Shown: positions 14,715 through 22,520, counted from the stretch's first letter. The stretch: 32,786 nucleotides of DNA from Clostridia bacterium (GCA_017935525.1 JAGBHJ010000009.1:1-32786); one strand, 5' to 3'. Numbers and translations are program-made. The notes: generated by a model from the letters alone, not told the origin.

Positions 14715-16024
14715 GAGAAACACCCAACAATACAAAAAGACCCCAGCTAAAGACGGTAAATCCCACAAGGGGGACTGCAACGGCATCCTCAAGGAGTGGG
14801 CCGCCGCGGGGTAAAAAAAGAAGGAGGGGTGGCATCCGCATTGGCGGTGTCATCATAAGACCCAGGTTTATACTGCTTTTGCTGGCAATCACGGTGCTGA
14901 TAGGCGTTGTTATAGGCAATGCTACCAAGCCACCGGATTGCTACGAGATCAGTTACAGCAGCATCGTTATGCACGAAACTGCGGATGCGGTGCTGATCAA
15001 AAATGAGTACGGATATTCCTATCCCGAGGAATCCACGCTGGTATGGCGTCTGCCCGACGGCTCCAAGGTGGAGATCGGGGATGTGGTGGCGGTGGTAAGG
15101 ACTCTGGGCTTTAACGAGGACTGGTACGCTCAGCTGGAGATCGCAAGGCGCAACACAATAGAGTACATGGTCAACAAGCTCCCTCAGGATGACGCAGAGG
15201 TCTGGAGTAAGCTGGATATTATAGAGAGCAATATCGAGCTTATCAGCAGCGAAATGCTTAAGGTGATATCCCACTCTCCCGAAAGATATAAGGAATTTTC
15301 CGAGCAGCTGACGTTGCTCTATACGGAAAAGAAGAATATCCTCCTGGCGGAGTTTAACGGCGACAGAAATCTGGACGATTATTTGTCCCAGGAGGAGCTT
15401 ATACAGAACAAGATAGACCAGTACACTGTTGAGGTGGTGGCAACATCCGAGGGAATACTCTCCTACAACACCGACGGCTATGCGAATTTGTATAACTACG
15501 ACAGCATTGAGTCTGTAACGAGCAAGGTTTTTGACAATATTCTGGAGGATTCGTATTCCTCTGCGGTTAAGAATACAAGGGGCGCCAGCGATTTTTATAT
15601 TTCCGACATGAGCGTGTGCTACATCGCCATGAAGGGTACGGGCAACACCTTCAAGTATCTTGACGATAACGACGAGGCGATAATCCGCATCAACGACGGC
15701 AGTTTGCAGTATATGGCGGTGGTAAAGAGTGTCAGTCATGACACAGACAGCTCATACATCATCGTTGAGCCGGAGGGGATATTTGACCAGCTGTACAGAG
15801 AGCGCAGTATGACTGTTACGGTACAGAAGACGTGGACGGGCTTGGTTATTCCCAAGGAGCACATCGTCCGCAAGCAGGACAGAAACGGCGTTTACGTGTA
15901 CGAGGATGGCAAAAAACGGTTTGAGCCCATCGACATTCTGTCAGAGAATGACGAGGTGGTGGTGCTGAATACCGATTCCGTAAACAACGTATTCAAGCGC
16001 GGAATGTTGATAGTAAAGCAGTAG
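14711..16024 (+). CDS. Membrane-anchored HlyD-like adaptor protein
   Basis: This protein (437 aa) has a basic, disordered cytosolic N-terminus (residues 1-51, many K/R/G), one membrane helix (about 52-70, FILLLLAITVLIGVVIG) and a large extracellular part. The extracellular part has barrel-like ends flanking a helical region (about 140-245), and a C-terminal segment with WTGLVIPKEHIVRKQDRNGV and VYVYEDGKKRFEPI. That layout matches HlyD/MFP-type adaptors, and I rate this as fold-level recognition. No exporter ATPase or channel is adjacent. It shares a transcript with nrdR. The stop is TAG, directly before a terminator. Confidence 0.65.
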   Translation: MRETPNNTKRPQLKTVNPTRGTATASSRSGPPRGKKRRRGGIRIGGVIIRPRFILLLLAITVLIGVVIGNATKPPDCYEISYSSIVMHETADAVLIKNEYGYSYPEESTLVWRLPDGSKVEIGDVVAVVRTLGFNEDWYAQLEIARRNTIEYMVNKLPQDDAEVWSKLDIIESNIELISSEMLKVISHSPERYKEFSEQLTLLYTEKKNILLAEFNGDRNLDDYLSQEELIQNKIDQYTVEVVATSEGILSYNTDGYANLYNYDSIESVTSKVFDNILEDSYSSAVKNTRGASDFYISDMSVCYIAMKGTGNTFKYLDDNDEAIIRINDGSLQYMAVVKSVSHDTDSSYIIVEPEGIFDQLYRERSMTVTVQKTWTGLVIPKEHIVRKQDRNGVYVYEDGKKRFEPIDILSENDEVVVLNTDSVNNVFKRGMLIVKQ

Positions 16025-16037
16025 TATATGCTAATGA

Positions 16038-16080
16038 CGGACTCCTGTGCGGCGTTGCCGCTTGGAGTCCGCTTTGTTTT
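16038..16080 (+). terminator. Intrinsic terminator after HlyD-like gene
   Basis: CGGACTCC (16038-16045) pairs with GGAGTCCG (16064-16071). Inside it GCGGC and GCCGC form an inner stem around GTT. CTTTGTTTT follows. It starts 14 nt after the stop codon. Confidence 0.85.
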
Positions 16081-16161
16081 GAGGCTCGGATCTGATCCGT
16101 ACTTGCAAAACGGACGGCACAGGGTAAGATACGGTATATTATTACACGCAGTAAAAAAATA

Positions 16162-16179
16162 TTTTGTAAAAATACAAAA
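16162..16179 (+). promoter_or_regulatory. Possible operator palindrome upstream of GntR promoter
   Basis: TTTTGTA (16162-16168) and TACAAAA (16173-16179) form a perfect inverted repeat with a 4-nt spacer, ending 6 nt before the -35 box. YtrA-type GntR proteins often repress their own operon, so it is a candidate site. AT-rich chance palindromes are common, so the assignment is weak. Confidence 0.35.
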
Positions 16180-16185
16180 AAGGTA

Positions 16186-16215
16186 TTGACAAATGATAAA
16201 GTAATGTGATATAAT
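16186..16215 (+). promoter_or_regulatory. Strong sigma-A promoter of GntR-ABC operon
   Basis: TTGACA (16186-16191), 18-nt spacer, TATAAT (16210-16215), both consensus, plus an extended -10 TGA (16207-16209). The start codon of the GntR gene lies 38 nt beyond the -10, with AAAGGAG in between. Such a strong promoter at a regulator gene suggests tight repression when the inducer is absent. Confidence 0.85.
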
Positions 16216-16252
16216 ACAGACAGAACAGTATTTCACAGAAAGGAGATGCGAA

Positions 16253-16543
16253 ATGGCATTCAAGTTTTCAGGAGAAAAGCAGTTGTATGTGGAGCTGGCG
16301 GAGCGCTACGAGAATTACATCCTTCAGGGTGTGATCAAGTGCGGCGACAAGCTGCCCACGGTAAGAGAGGCATCAAGAGATTTTGGCGTAAACCCTCAGA
16401 CGGTGGTAAAGGCTTATAATCTTCTTGAGGATAAGAAAATGATTCGCTCCATCCCCAGGCGCGGTATATACGTTATATGGGGCGAGGAGGAGATGATCCA
16501 GGATGAGAAGGAAAACGGCGTGGTGCACGACGAGCTTTTCTAG
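16253..16543 (+). CDS. GntR-family (YtrA-like) regulator, truncated by amber codon
   Basis: This is a winged-helix DNA-binding regulator (96 aa to TAG). The HTH/wing is at about residues 10-73: LYVELAERYENYILQGVIKC, then GDKLPTVREASRDFGVNPQT and RSIPRRGIYV. It lacks the large effector domain, as the YtrA subfamily does. The TAG at 16541 ends it at DELF. Beyond the TAG the same frame stays open for 31 codons to a TGA that overlaps the ABC gene start, so the ancestral protein was probably about 128 aa. The DNA-binding part is complete, but the dimer-forming tail helix may be lost. Confidence 0.85.
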   Translation: MAFKFSGEKQLYVELAERYENYILQGVIKCGDKLPTVREASRDFGVNPQTVVKAYNLLEDKKMIRSIPRRGIYVIWGEEEMIQDEKENGVVHDELF

Positions 16544-16639
16544 AAGATAGTTACAAAGCGCACGATCCTTGATCTTAAGGATAAGGGCGTAAAGGCGGAG
16601 GACGTATTGAGGACCGTAAAGGAGGTCTACAAATTATGA
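16544..16639 (+). pseudogene. In-frame C-terminal tail of the GntR gene behind TAG
   Basis: From 16544 the GntR frame continues for 31 codons, KIVTKRTILDLKDKGVKAED followed by VLRTVKEVYKL, to TGA at 16637-16639. The sequence looks like the amphipathic C-terminal helix of YtrA-like regulators. Its TGA makes a classic ATGA overlap with the ABC ATPase start at 16636. Both facts suggest this was the original end of the gene. Either TAG is a recent nonsense change, or it is read through. The AAGGAGG for the ABC gene lies inside this tail. Confidence 0.6.
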
Positions 16640-17508
16640 TCAACATCAACATAAACAGCCATAGTCTTGGCGGAAATAAAGTATTGGAGAATGTGAAGCT
16701 GGAGATACCCACGGGCGTAATATTGGGCTTGGTGGGTGTCAACGGTGCGGGAAAGAGTACACTTTTGAGGATAATGTCGGGCGTTTATAATGCGGACGAG
16801 GGCGACGTGCTGTACGACGGCGACTCCCCCAAGGACGCAAGTACAAGGAGCAGAATATTCTTTTTGCCCGACGACCCATATTACACCTCACAGACCACCT
16901 GCAAGAGCATGCTGGAAATGTACAGGACCTTTTATCCTAAAATGGATATTGACGTGTATAAGACCTTTATAAGCAAGTATTCCTTGGATGAGAAAAAGCC
17001 TATAAGGACATTTTCCAAGGGTATGCGACGTCAGCTGTACATTGCGTTGGCGCTGGCGATAAAGCCCGAGTATCTGCTTTTGGACGAGGCATTTGACGGA
17101 CTTGACCCTCGCTCCAGAAAGCACTTTAAGGACGAGCTGATAAAGCTGGTGGATAACAACGGTACCACCGTGGTAATATCCAGCCACTCTTTGAGGGAGC
17201 TTGAGGATTTCTGCGATATGTTTGCAATGCTGGACAACAAGACTGTTTCCACCTCCGGCGACATAGAGGAGAAGGTGGCAACGCTTTGCAAATTCCAGCT
17301 GGCGTTTACAAGTGACGTTGACGACGAGGCTCTGGAGGCGCTTGCACCCGTGGCGCTGAGGGTCAACGGCAGATTTGTGCAGATAGTATTGGAGGACACA
17401 GCTGAAAACGCAATGGAAAAGCTCAAGGCTCTTGAGCCTGCCGTTATTGAGGAAATGCCCATAGACTTTGAGGAGATGTTTATCAGCGAGGTTGAAAGGG
17501 GGGCCTGA
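16636..17508 (+). CDS. ABC transporter ATP-binding protein (YtrB-like)
   Basis: This is the nucleotide-binding subunit (290 aa) of an ABC transporter. Walker A is GVNGAGKST (34-42), the signature is FSKGMRRQ (126-133), Walker B is YLLLDEAFDG (146-155) and the H-loop histidine is H184 in ISSHS. The Q-loop position reads LPDDP without a glutamine, as is common in the YtrB-like group. A C-terminal extension (about 215-290) follows. The gene lies between a GntR regulator and two permeases, which matches the YtrABC type tied to cell-envelope stress in Bacillus. The substrate is not identifiable from sequence. Confidence 0.9.
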   Translation: MINININSHSLGGNKVLENVKLEIPTGVILGLVGVNGAGKSTLLRIMSGVYNADEGDVLYDGDSPKDASTRSRIFFLPDDPYYTSQTTCKSMLEMYRTFYPKMDIDVYKTFISKYSLDEKKPIRTFSKGMRRQLYIALALAIKPEYLLLDEAFDGLDPRSRKHFKDELIKLVDNNGTTVVISSHSLRELEDFCDMFAMLDNKTVSTSGDIEEKVATLCKFQLAFTSDVDDEALEALAPVALRVNGRFVQIVLEDTAENAMEKLKALEPAVIEEMPIDFEEMFISEVERGA

Positions 17509-17509
17509 T

Positions 17510-18613
17510 ATGACGAGTATTTGCAAGTATCTGCGCGGCAATATCAAGACGATAGCGCTCAGAATGATATTTGTAACTGTGCTGGGCTTGATATTTGTGG
17601 TTTCCGCAGGCAGGGAGGACCTTTCCGTTGTAAACGGCATGGCAAGGGGAGATTATTATAAGTTTGACCTGGAGTATTGGTTTATCCCCGTGCTGTTCTT
17701 TGCGTGGAGCCTGCTGGTGCCCATTGTGGAGTTTGAGGGCTTTATTAACAAGAGAAACTTGGATACTCTGTATTCAATGCCCATCAGCAGAAAAAGTCTT
17801 ATGACTGCCCGCACCATAAGTGCCTTTGCACAGATGGCAATACCCTTTTGGGTGGTAAATTTGTTCTGGTATTTTTACAGAATATTCGGCAATAGCTGTT
17901 ACAGACAGGATATGGTGTGGCTGACTATGGGGCTTACCTTTGCGCTGTGCCTTGTGACGCTTGCGTGTGCGGAGTTCTTCTTTTTGAACGGCAATTCCGT
18001 GTGGGACGGCGTTATACTGGTGGGCATGGGCGTGATATCCTACTTTGCGGTGATGGTTATACTGGGTGTAATCATAAGGTCGGGCATCAGCACCGTGGTA
18101 AAAACGTTTATGTCATTGCCTGCTTTGCTGCTGTTTATAGCCACCAACGACGAAATATCGATGAGGTACTACGTTCAGGGCGAATGGCGCAACGAGAGTA
18201 CGTCTGATTGGATAAGCGAATTTACGGAAAAGGTATCCGTATCACTTATACTGTGGGCAGTGCTTGCAGTAGTGATGATGGTGGCAAGCTACCGTATATT
18301 TACCCGCCGCAGGGCAGAAACTGCCGAGGGCATATCCGACGGCTGGTTTGGCTACAAGCTTATGATGCCGCTGTATTCCGTTGCGGCAATGCTCTTCTGC
18401 AGCATACTGATAGGTGAGGGAATGAACGCGGAGGCAATAGGCTTTAAGCTGGTGTTCTTTTTGATAGTGGTGCTGGGCTACGTTGTTTACCGCAGAGGCT
18501 TTAAGTTCAAAAAATCGGATCTGATATTCATGGCGGTGCTCTTGGTGGCGTCCTTTTCGGGATTGACTGACCTTGCAGTGTCGGGAGTGCCGTGGTCCGT
18601 GGTGTTTGGCTGA
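17510..18613 (+). CDS. ABC-2 type permease, copy 1
   Basis: This is a polytopic membrane protein (367 aa). Hydrophobic segments lie at about residues 15-35, 55-75, 105-125, 145-165, 175-200 and 245-265, with three near the C-terminus. The cytosolic loop NKRNLDTLYSMPISRKSLMT (about residues 80-99) is the expected contact with the ATPase. It shares this loop, a FWYFYRIFG segment and GYKLMMPLYSVAAMLF with the next gene, so the two are tandem paralogues. I chose ATG 17510 because AAAGGGGGG lies just upstream; an earlier in-frame start lies inside the ABC gene. Confidence 0.85.
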   Translation: MTSICKYLRGNIKTIALRMIFVTVLGLIFVVSAGREDLSVVNGMARGDYYKFDLEYWFIPVLFFAWSLLVPIVEFEGFINKRNLDTLYSMPISRKSLMTARTISAFAQMAIPFWVVNLFWYFYRIFGNSCYRQDMVWLTMGLTFALCLVTLACAEFFFLNGNSVWDGVILVGMGVISYFAVMVILGVIIRSGISTVVKTFMSLPALLLFIATNDEISMRYYVQGEWRNESTSDWISEFTEKVSVSLILWAVLAVVMMVASYRIFTRRRAETAEGISDGWFGYKLMMPLYSVAAMLFCSILIGEGMNAEAIGFKLVFFLIVVLGYVVYRRGFKFKKSDLIFMAVLLVASFSGLTDLAVSGVPWSVVFG

Positions 18614-18643
18614 CGGTGGCAACAAAAATAAAGGAGAAAAGCT

Positions 18644-19693
18644 ATGTTAGTTAATTATATCAAGAGTCAGCTCAAGCGCCGCTGGATACCAATGGCGGTG
18701 GTAAGCGTATTGGGCGTGGTGATTTTGATTGCAATGGGCGACAGACCCAGCGACTACGAGGTCAACGAAATGCATCTGTCGTTTGCTCCGTATTTTTCCA
18801 CGGTGCTGACGGTGATGGTTATGTGGGCTATGCTGGTGCCTATAATGCAGTTTGCGGATTATATGAGCAAGCGCAACGTGGATACTGTGTTTGCGTTGCC
18901 TGTCAAGAGGACCTCTCTGATGACGGCGGAGCTTATATGCTCGGCGGTGCAGGTGCTGGTGCCCTATACGGTGATGTTTCTGTTCTGGTTCTTATACAGA
19001 ATAGCTGGTAAGGCGTGCTTTGACCCGTCATGGGTGCCTGTAATGTACCTTTGGGGTATATGGGTGCTGCTGGTGCAGATGCTTTTGGCGGCATTCTGGA
19101 CAATGAACGCCAATACCCTTTGGGATGCGGTGATATTCGTGCTGCTGGGCGTTTTCCTGCCGGAGGTAGTGTGGGGGTCACTGGAATCCATGGGTATGAG
19201 CTTTGCGAACATGGGTGACAATGATTTCTTGTCATTCTACAACAGTGTTTTCCGCATAACTGACAATCTTGAACGGTTTATGAAATTGAGCTACATGAGT
19301 GTCGAGGATGCTTGGATACATGAACATGGTCTGGCTTATATTACCTCTAAGGGAATTGCTTTTGCGCTGACAATATGGTCCGCCGTTGGGGTTGCAGCGG
19401 TGTACGGCATCAGAAAGGCGTTTGCTACACGCAGAGCAGAGGATATTGAAGGTACTTCGGAGAGCCTTTTCGGCTACAAGCTTATATTGCCCATATACAG
19501 CGTTGGCGGTATGCTCTTTGCGACGGATATGTTTGCATCCGAAATGCTGTACATAATAGGTCTTGCCATAATACTGACGGGCTTTGCAATATACCGCAGA
19601 GGCTTCAGACTCAAGCGCTGGGATATAGTGTTTATTGCGGCTATGGCGGTAATGGCGTACAGCGGGCTGTTTGCGGCGATGATAGAAAGATAA
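18644..19693 (+). CDS. ABC-2 type permease, copy 2
   Basis: This second membrane subunit (349 aa) is paralogous to the gene at 17510: SKRNVDTVFALPVKRTSLMT (about residues 75-94), FWFLYRIAGKACFDPSW and GYKLILPIYSVGGMLF line up with copy 1. The two probably form a heterodimer with the ATPase at 16636. A separate AAAGGAG precedes the start, 30 nt after copy 1. Homodimeric use of each copy is possible but less likely given their fixed adjacency. Confidence 0.85.
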   Translation: MLVNYIKSQLKRRWIPMAVVSVLGVVILIAMGDRPSDYEVNEMHLSFAPYFSTVLTVMVMWAMLVPIMQFADYMSKRNVDTVFALPVKRTSLMTAELICSAVQVLVPYTVMFLFWFLYRIAGKACFDPSWVPVMYLWGIWVLLVQMLLAAFWTMNANTLWDAVIFVLLGVFLPEVVWGSLESMGMSFANMGDNDFLSFYNSVFRITDNLERFMKLSYMSVEDAWIHEHGLAYITSKGIAFALTIWSAVGVAAVYGIRKAFATRRAEDIEGTSESLFGYKLILPIYSVGGMLFATDMFASEMLYIIGLAIILTGFAIYRRGFRLKRWDIVFIAAMAVMAYSGLFAAMIER

Positions 19694-19725
19694 CAAGAAA
19701 CAACATAAAGGCGTGTGTGCGAAAA

Positions 19726-19760
19726 GGGGCGGACTGACGGTGTCCGCCCCGTGATATTTT
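19726..19760 (+). terminator. Intrinsic terminator after permease 2
   Basis: GGGGCGGAC (19726-19734) pairs perfectly with GTCCGCCCC (19742-19750), loop TGACGGT, then GTGATATTTT. It lies 32 nt past the stop. Confidence 0.85.
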
Positions 19761-19792
19761 AAAAAATTATGCGGGAAAAAAGAGAAAATTTG

Positions 19793-19818
19793 TTCCGCGG
19801 GGGTTGAAATTTCCGCGG
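19793..19818 (+). repeat. Two direct TTCCGCGG repeats around the -35 box
   Basis: TTCCGCGG occurs at 19793-19800 and 19811-19818, 18 bp apart, flanking and overlapping the -35 and spacer of the DtxR-like promoter. CCGCGG is itself palindromic. In an AT-rich spacer this GC-rich pair stands out and could be the operator of the adjacent metalloregulator. That link is inferred. Confidence 0.5.
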
Positions 19819-19832
19819 TTTGATGTTACAAT
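19804..19832 (+). promoter_or_regulatory. Sigma-A promoter of DtxR-like gene
   Basis: TTGAAA (19804-19809), 17-nt spacer, TACAAT (19827-19832). The -10 is 34 nt upstream of the ATG at 19866. One TTCCGCGG repeat lies in the spacer and one just upstream of the -35, so a bound repressor would block polymerase. Confidence 0.7.
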
Positions 19833-19865
19833 AACGTAAGACCGATATTTTAAGGAGTGAAAGTG

Positions 19866-20234
19866 ATGAAAATACACGAATCGGCGGAAAACTACCTGGA
19901 AACCATACTGATACTGGAAAAGCGCATAGGCATGGTGCGCTCCATAGACATTGCAACGGAGCTGGATTACACCAAGCCCAGCGTAAGCGTTGCCATGAAG
20001 CACCTGCGCACGGACGGATATATAGAGGTTGACAAGGGCGGCTACATCACCCTGCTGGATAAGGGCAGGCAGATAGCGGAAAAAATGTACGAAAGGCATA
20101 CCCTCATCACCAACTGGCTTAAGGCAATAGGTGTAAGCGACGGTGTGGCGGCGGAGGATGCCTGCAAAATAGAGCACGTAATAAGTGAGGAGAGCTTTGA
20201 GGCCATCAAAAGGGTCATCAGCTCCGACAATTGA
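19866..20234 (+). CDS. DtxR/MntR-family metal-dependent regulator
   Basis: This is a metal-responsive repressor (122 aa). Winged helix at about residues 1-70 (SAENYLETILILEKRIGMVR, then SIDIATELDYTKPSVSVAMK), metal/dimer domain at 71-122. H78 and the DACKIEHVIS block give ligands C100, E103 and H104. The Cys matches DtxR/IdeR (iron type), where MntR has Glu; the N-terminal ligand position is N9. There is no SH3-like third domain. I chose ATG 19866 because AAGGAG is 8 nt upstream; an in-frame GTG at 19857 overlaps that site. The isomerase gene follows after 20 nt. Confidence 0.88.
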   Translation: MKIHESAENYLETILILEKRIGMVRSIDIATELDYTKPSVSVAMKHLRTDGYIEVDKGGYITLLDKGRQIAEKMYERHTLITNWLKAIGVSDGVAAEDACKIEHVISEESFEAIKRVISSDN

Positions 20235-20254
20235 TATAAAAGGAGAAGTACATT

Positions 20255-21118
20255 ATGGAATTAAGTATAAGCTCATACAGCTACAGCAGGGCGTATTCTG
20301 ACACGTTTACCTTGGAGGATGCCATCAGGCACGCAAAGAAGACGGGCTTTGACGGAATGGAGTTTTTGGACGGACTTTCCTACAAAAATTACTCCGCTTT
20401 GGACGCAATGCGCTACTACGGCGACCTTGCAAGGGAGAACGGACTTAAGGTGTATAACGTTGACAGCGGCATAAACCTTTTGGCGGAGGACTTCAGAGAG
20501 CAGATACAGAGAGGTAAGGATCTTATCGACCGCACAGAGGCCATTGGTGCCCCCTGTGTGCGCTGTGATACTCTTGGCGGAGGATTTGGCACGGCTGCAA
20601 ACGGAGGCATCAGACAGGCAATAAAGACCATTGCAGAGGGCATCGGCGAGGTGGCTGATTACGCCGCAGAAAAGGGCATAAACCTTCTGGTGGAAAATCA
20701 CGGCATCATCATGCAGGACAGCATTGTTGTGGAGGAGCTTATCAATACGGTGGCAAGACCCAACTACGGCGCGCTGGTGGATATCGGCAACTTCCTTTGC
20801 GCTGACGAAAATCCCGTTGAGGCTGTGGGCAGAATGGCAAGATACGTAAAGCACGTGCATCTTAAGGATTTCCACGTAAAGAGTGGCAACGAGGTATTTC
20901 TGGCAAGAAGGGGCTGGTTTGGCTCCAGAGGCGGCAATTACCTGAGGGGTGCAATATTGGGTCACGGCAACGTGCCCGTTTACCAGTGCCTCAGAGTGCT
21001 TAAGAACAACGGCTACAACGGTGCTATATCCCTTGAATTTGAGGGCGTTGAGGATTGCATCTACGCCATCGAGGCGTCCTTTGAGGCGATGAAGGCTGCG
21101 CAGAGCCTTTTGGGCTGA
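20255..21118 (+). CDS. Sugar phosphate isomerase/epimerase-like TIM barrel
   Basis: This is a xylose isomerase-like TIM-barrel protein (287 aa) of the group that includes IolE/IolI and endonuclease IV. Likely metal ligands are E147 (LLVENHG), D176 (ALVDIGNF), H202 (KHVHLKDF) and E261 (ISLEFEG). The substrate cannot be told from sequence. It has no signal peptide, so it is cytosolic. It is likely co-transcribed with the metalloregulator and overlaps rlmH by one base (TGATG). Confidence 0.85.
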   Translation: MELSISSYSYSRAYSDTFTLEDAIRHAKKTGFDGMEFLDGLSYKNYSALDAMRYYGDLARENGLKVYNVDSGINLLAEDFREQIQRGKDLIDRTEAIGAPCVRCDTLGGGFGTAANGGIRQAIKTIAEGIGEVADYAAEKGINLLVENHGIIMQDSIVVEELINTVARPNYGALVDIGNFLCADENPVEAVGRMARYVKHVHLKDFHVKSGNEVFLARRGWFGSRGGNYLRGAILGHGNVPVYQCLRVLKNNGYNGAISLEFEGVEDCIYAIEASFEAMKAAQSLLG

Positions 21119-21603
21119 TGCAAAGAATAGAGCTGATATGCTTTGGCAAGCTTCGTGAGTCCTTTTGGCGGGACGCTGTGGCGGAATACACAAAAAGGCT
21201 TTCCGCATACTGCAAGCTGACTGTGACGGAGCTGGCAGAGGAGCCCCTACCCATGAAGCCGTCCCAAAAGGAGATAGAAAAGGCTTTGGAGGCGGAGGCG
21301 GAAGCCGCCCTTAAGTACATCAACCGCGGCAAGAGCTACGTGTTTGCGCTGTGCGTGGAGGGCAAGCAGATGCCGTCGGAGGCGTTTGCCCAAAGGCTGG
21401 AGCAGATAGCCACCATGGGCGAGGGGGACGTGGTATTCCTGATAGGCTCGTCCTACGGGCTTTCCCCAAGGCTTAAGGCGCTGGCGGACGCACGGATATC
21501 CTTTTCCCAGATGACGTTTCCCCATCAGATGATGAGGGTGATACTGACGGAGCAGCTGTACAGGGCGTACACCATAATCGAGGGTAAGACGTATCATAAG
21601 TAA
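21118..21603 (+). CDS. rlmH: 23S rRNA (pseudouridine1915-N3)-methyltransferase RlmH
   Basis: RlmH (161 aa) methylates pseudouridine 1915 of helix 69 on the assembled 70S ribosome using SAM. It is a SPOUT enzyme: the knot is seen at about residues 100-150 (GEGDVVFLIGSSYGLSP, then FSQMTFPHQMMRVILTEQLY), and the invariant end RAYTIIEGKTYHK is present. Length is normal (about 159). Its start shares a base with the isomerase stop. A terminator follows within 10 nt. Confidence 0.96.
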   Translation: MQRIELICFGKLRESFWRDAVAEYTKRLSAYCKLTVTELAEEPLPMKPSQKEIEKALEAEAEAALKYINRGKSYVFALCVEGKQMPSEAFAQRLEQIATMGEGDVVFLIGSSYGLSPRLKALADARISFSQMTFPHQMMRVILTEQLYRAYTIIEGKTYHK

Positions 21604-21610
21604 AATGGAC

Positions 21611-21648
21611 CCCCTCTACCCATATGCGGCGGAGGGGTATTTTTTTTT
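21611..21648 (+). terminator. Intrinsic terminator after rlmH
   Basis: CCCCTC (21611-21616) pairs with GAGGGG (21632-21637), followed by TA and ten Ts to 21648. The T-run sits only 4 nt from the Shine-Dalgarno of the next gene, so that gene probably relies on read-through or an upstream promoter I cannot see. Confidence 0.8.
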
Positions 21649-21662
21649 CAACAGGAGACAAT

Positions 21663-22520
21663 ATGAGCAAATTTATGGACAGAGCCGTAGAGGAGGCAAA
21701 AAAGCGGGGCGGTACGGTCTACGGCATATCCCAGATACATAATGGCATTGCGGAAAACGTGACCATCACCCCTGCAAACCCTTGCCAGGATACTTATTCC
21801 GTGGCAAAGGCGTTTACCGTGACGGCAATAGGTATGCTGTGGGACGACGGCGTGCTGGATACGGATGAGAGGATAGTTGACATCTTCCGCGACGAGCTTT
21901 GCGACGGCATGGACCCCAAATGGCAGGAGATGACGGTGCATCACGTGTTAAAGCACAGATGCGGCTTTCCGGGAGGATACGTTGACATTGACTGCATAGA
22001 CGTCAACACAATGGGGGAGGATCTGTTGCAGTATCTTTTTAAGACAAAGCTGCTTTATTCCCCGGGCGAGCAAAAGACGTACAGCGACGGCGCGTATTAC
22101 CTTTTGTCCAGAGTAGTGACGAAAAAGACGGGCTTTGGGCTGGATGAGTTTTTGTGGCGGAGACTGTTTTTCCCGCTGGGCTTCAGAGAGGCTGCGTGGA
22201 GCAAGTGCCCCATGGGCTACGCAATGGGCGCTACGGGACTTTATATCTACACAAGCGATATGGTAAAGCTGGGTCAGCTGTACCTTGACGGTGGCGTTTA
22301 CAACGGCAAGCGCATCATATCCGAGGAATGGGTGGATATAGTCAAGCAGAGAGAGTACGAGTTTGAGAGGACTCCCCACGGCGGCTACCGCAAGGGCGGC
22401 ATGCGCGGTCAGATGGTGATGTTCTACCCCGAGCAAAACAGGGCGGTGGCGTGGCACTCCCACGAGGGTGACGTTGCTGTGGACCGGTGGATAGAGGAGT
22501 ACGCACAGGAGGCGGAGTAA
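21663..22520 (+). CDS. Serine hydrolase, beta-lactamase/class C fold
   Basis: This is a beta-lactamase-like serine hydrolase (285 aa). The SxxK motif is S46-V-A-K49. The second motif is Y140-S-D142, with Asp where the family usually has Asn, and H267-E-G269 near the end fits the third HxG motif. It has no signal peptide, so it acts in the cytosol, unlike penicillin-binding relatives; an esterase or amidase is possible. I do not claim antibiotic resistance. ATG 21663 with CAGGAGA upstream is preferred over an in-frame start inside the terminator at 21624. Confidence 0.82.
   Translation: MSKFMDRAVEEAKKRGGTVYGISQIHNGIAENVTITPANPCQDTYSVAKAFTVTAIGMLWDDGVLDTDERIVDIFRDELCDGMDPKWQEMTVHHVLKHRCGFPGGYVDIDCIDVNTMGEDLLQYLFKTKLLYSPGEQKTYSDGAYYLLSRVVTKKTGFGLDEFLWRRLFFPLGFREAAWSKCPMGYAMGATGLYIYTSDMVKLGQLYLDGGVYNGKRIISEEWVDIVKQREYEFERTPHGGYRKGGMRGQMVMFYPEQNRAVAWHSHEGDVAVDRWIEEYAQEAE

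Noticed and set aside
14789..15739. Long minus-strand open frame opposite the HlyD-like gene
   Set aside because: It has no ribosome site, an unnatural composition and full overlap with a supported gene on the + strand. Similar shadows lie opposite 1082-1696 and 20273-21208.
16022..16080. TAG as a generally reassigned codon
   Set aside because: At 16022 TAG is followed at once by a terminator, and read-through would translate the hairpin. TAG therefore acts as a true stop there.
21663..22520. Antibiotic-inactivating beta-lactamase
   Set aside because: There is no signal peptide and the YxN motif is Y-S-D. The fold alone does not support a resistance role.
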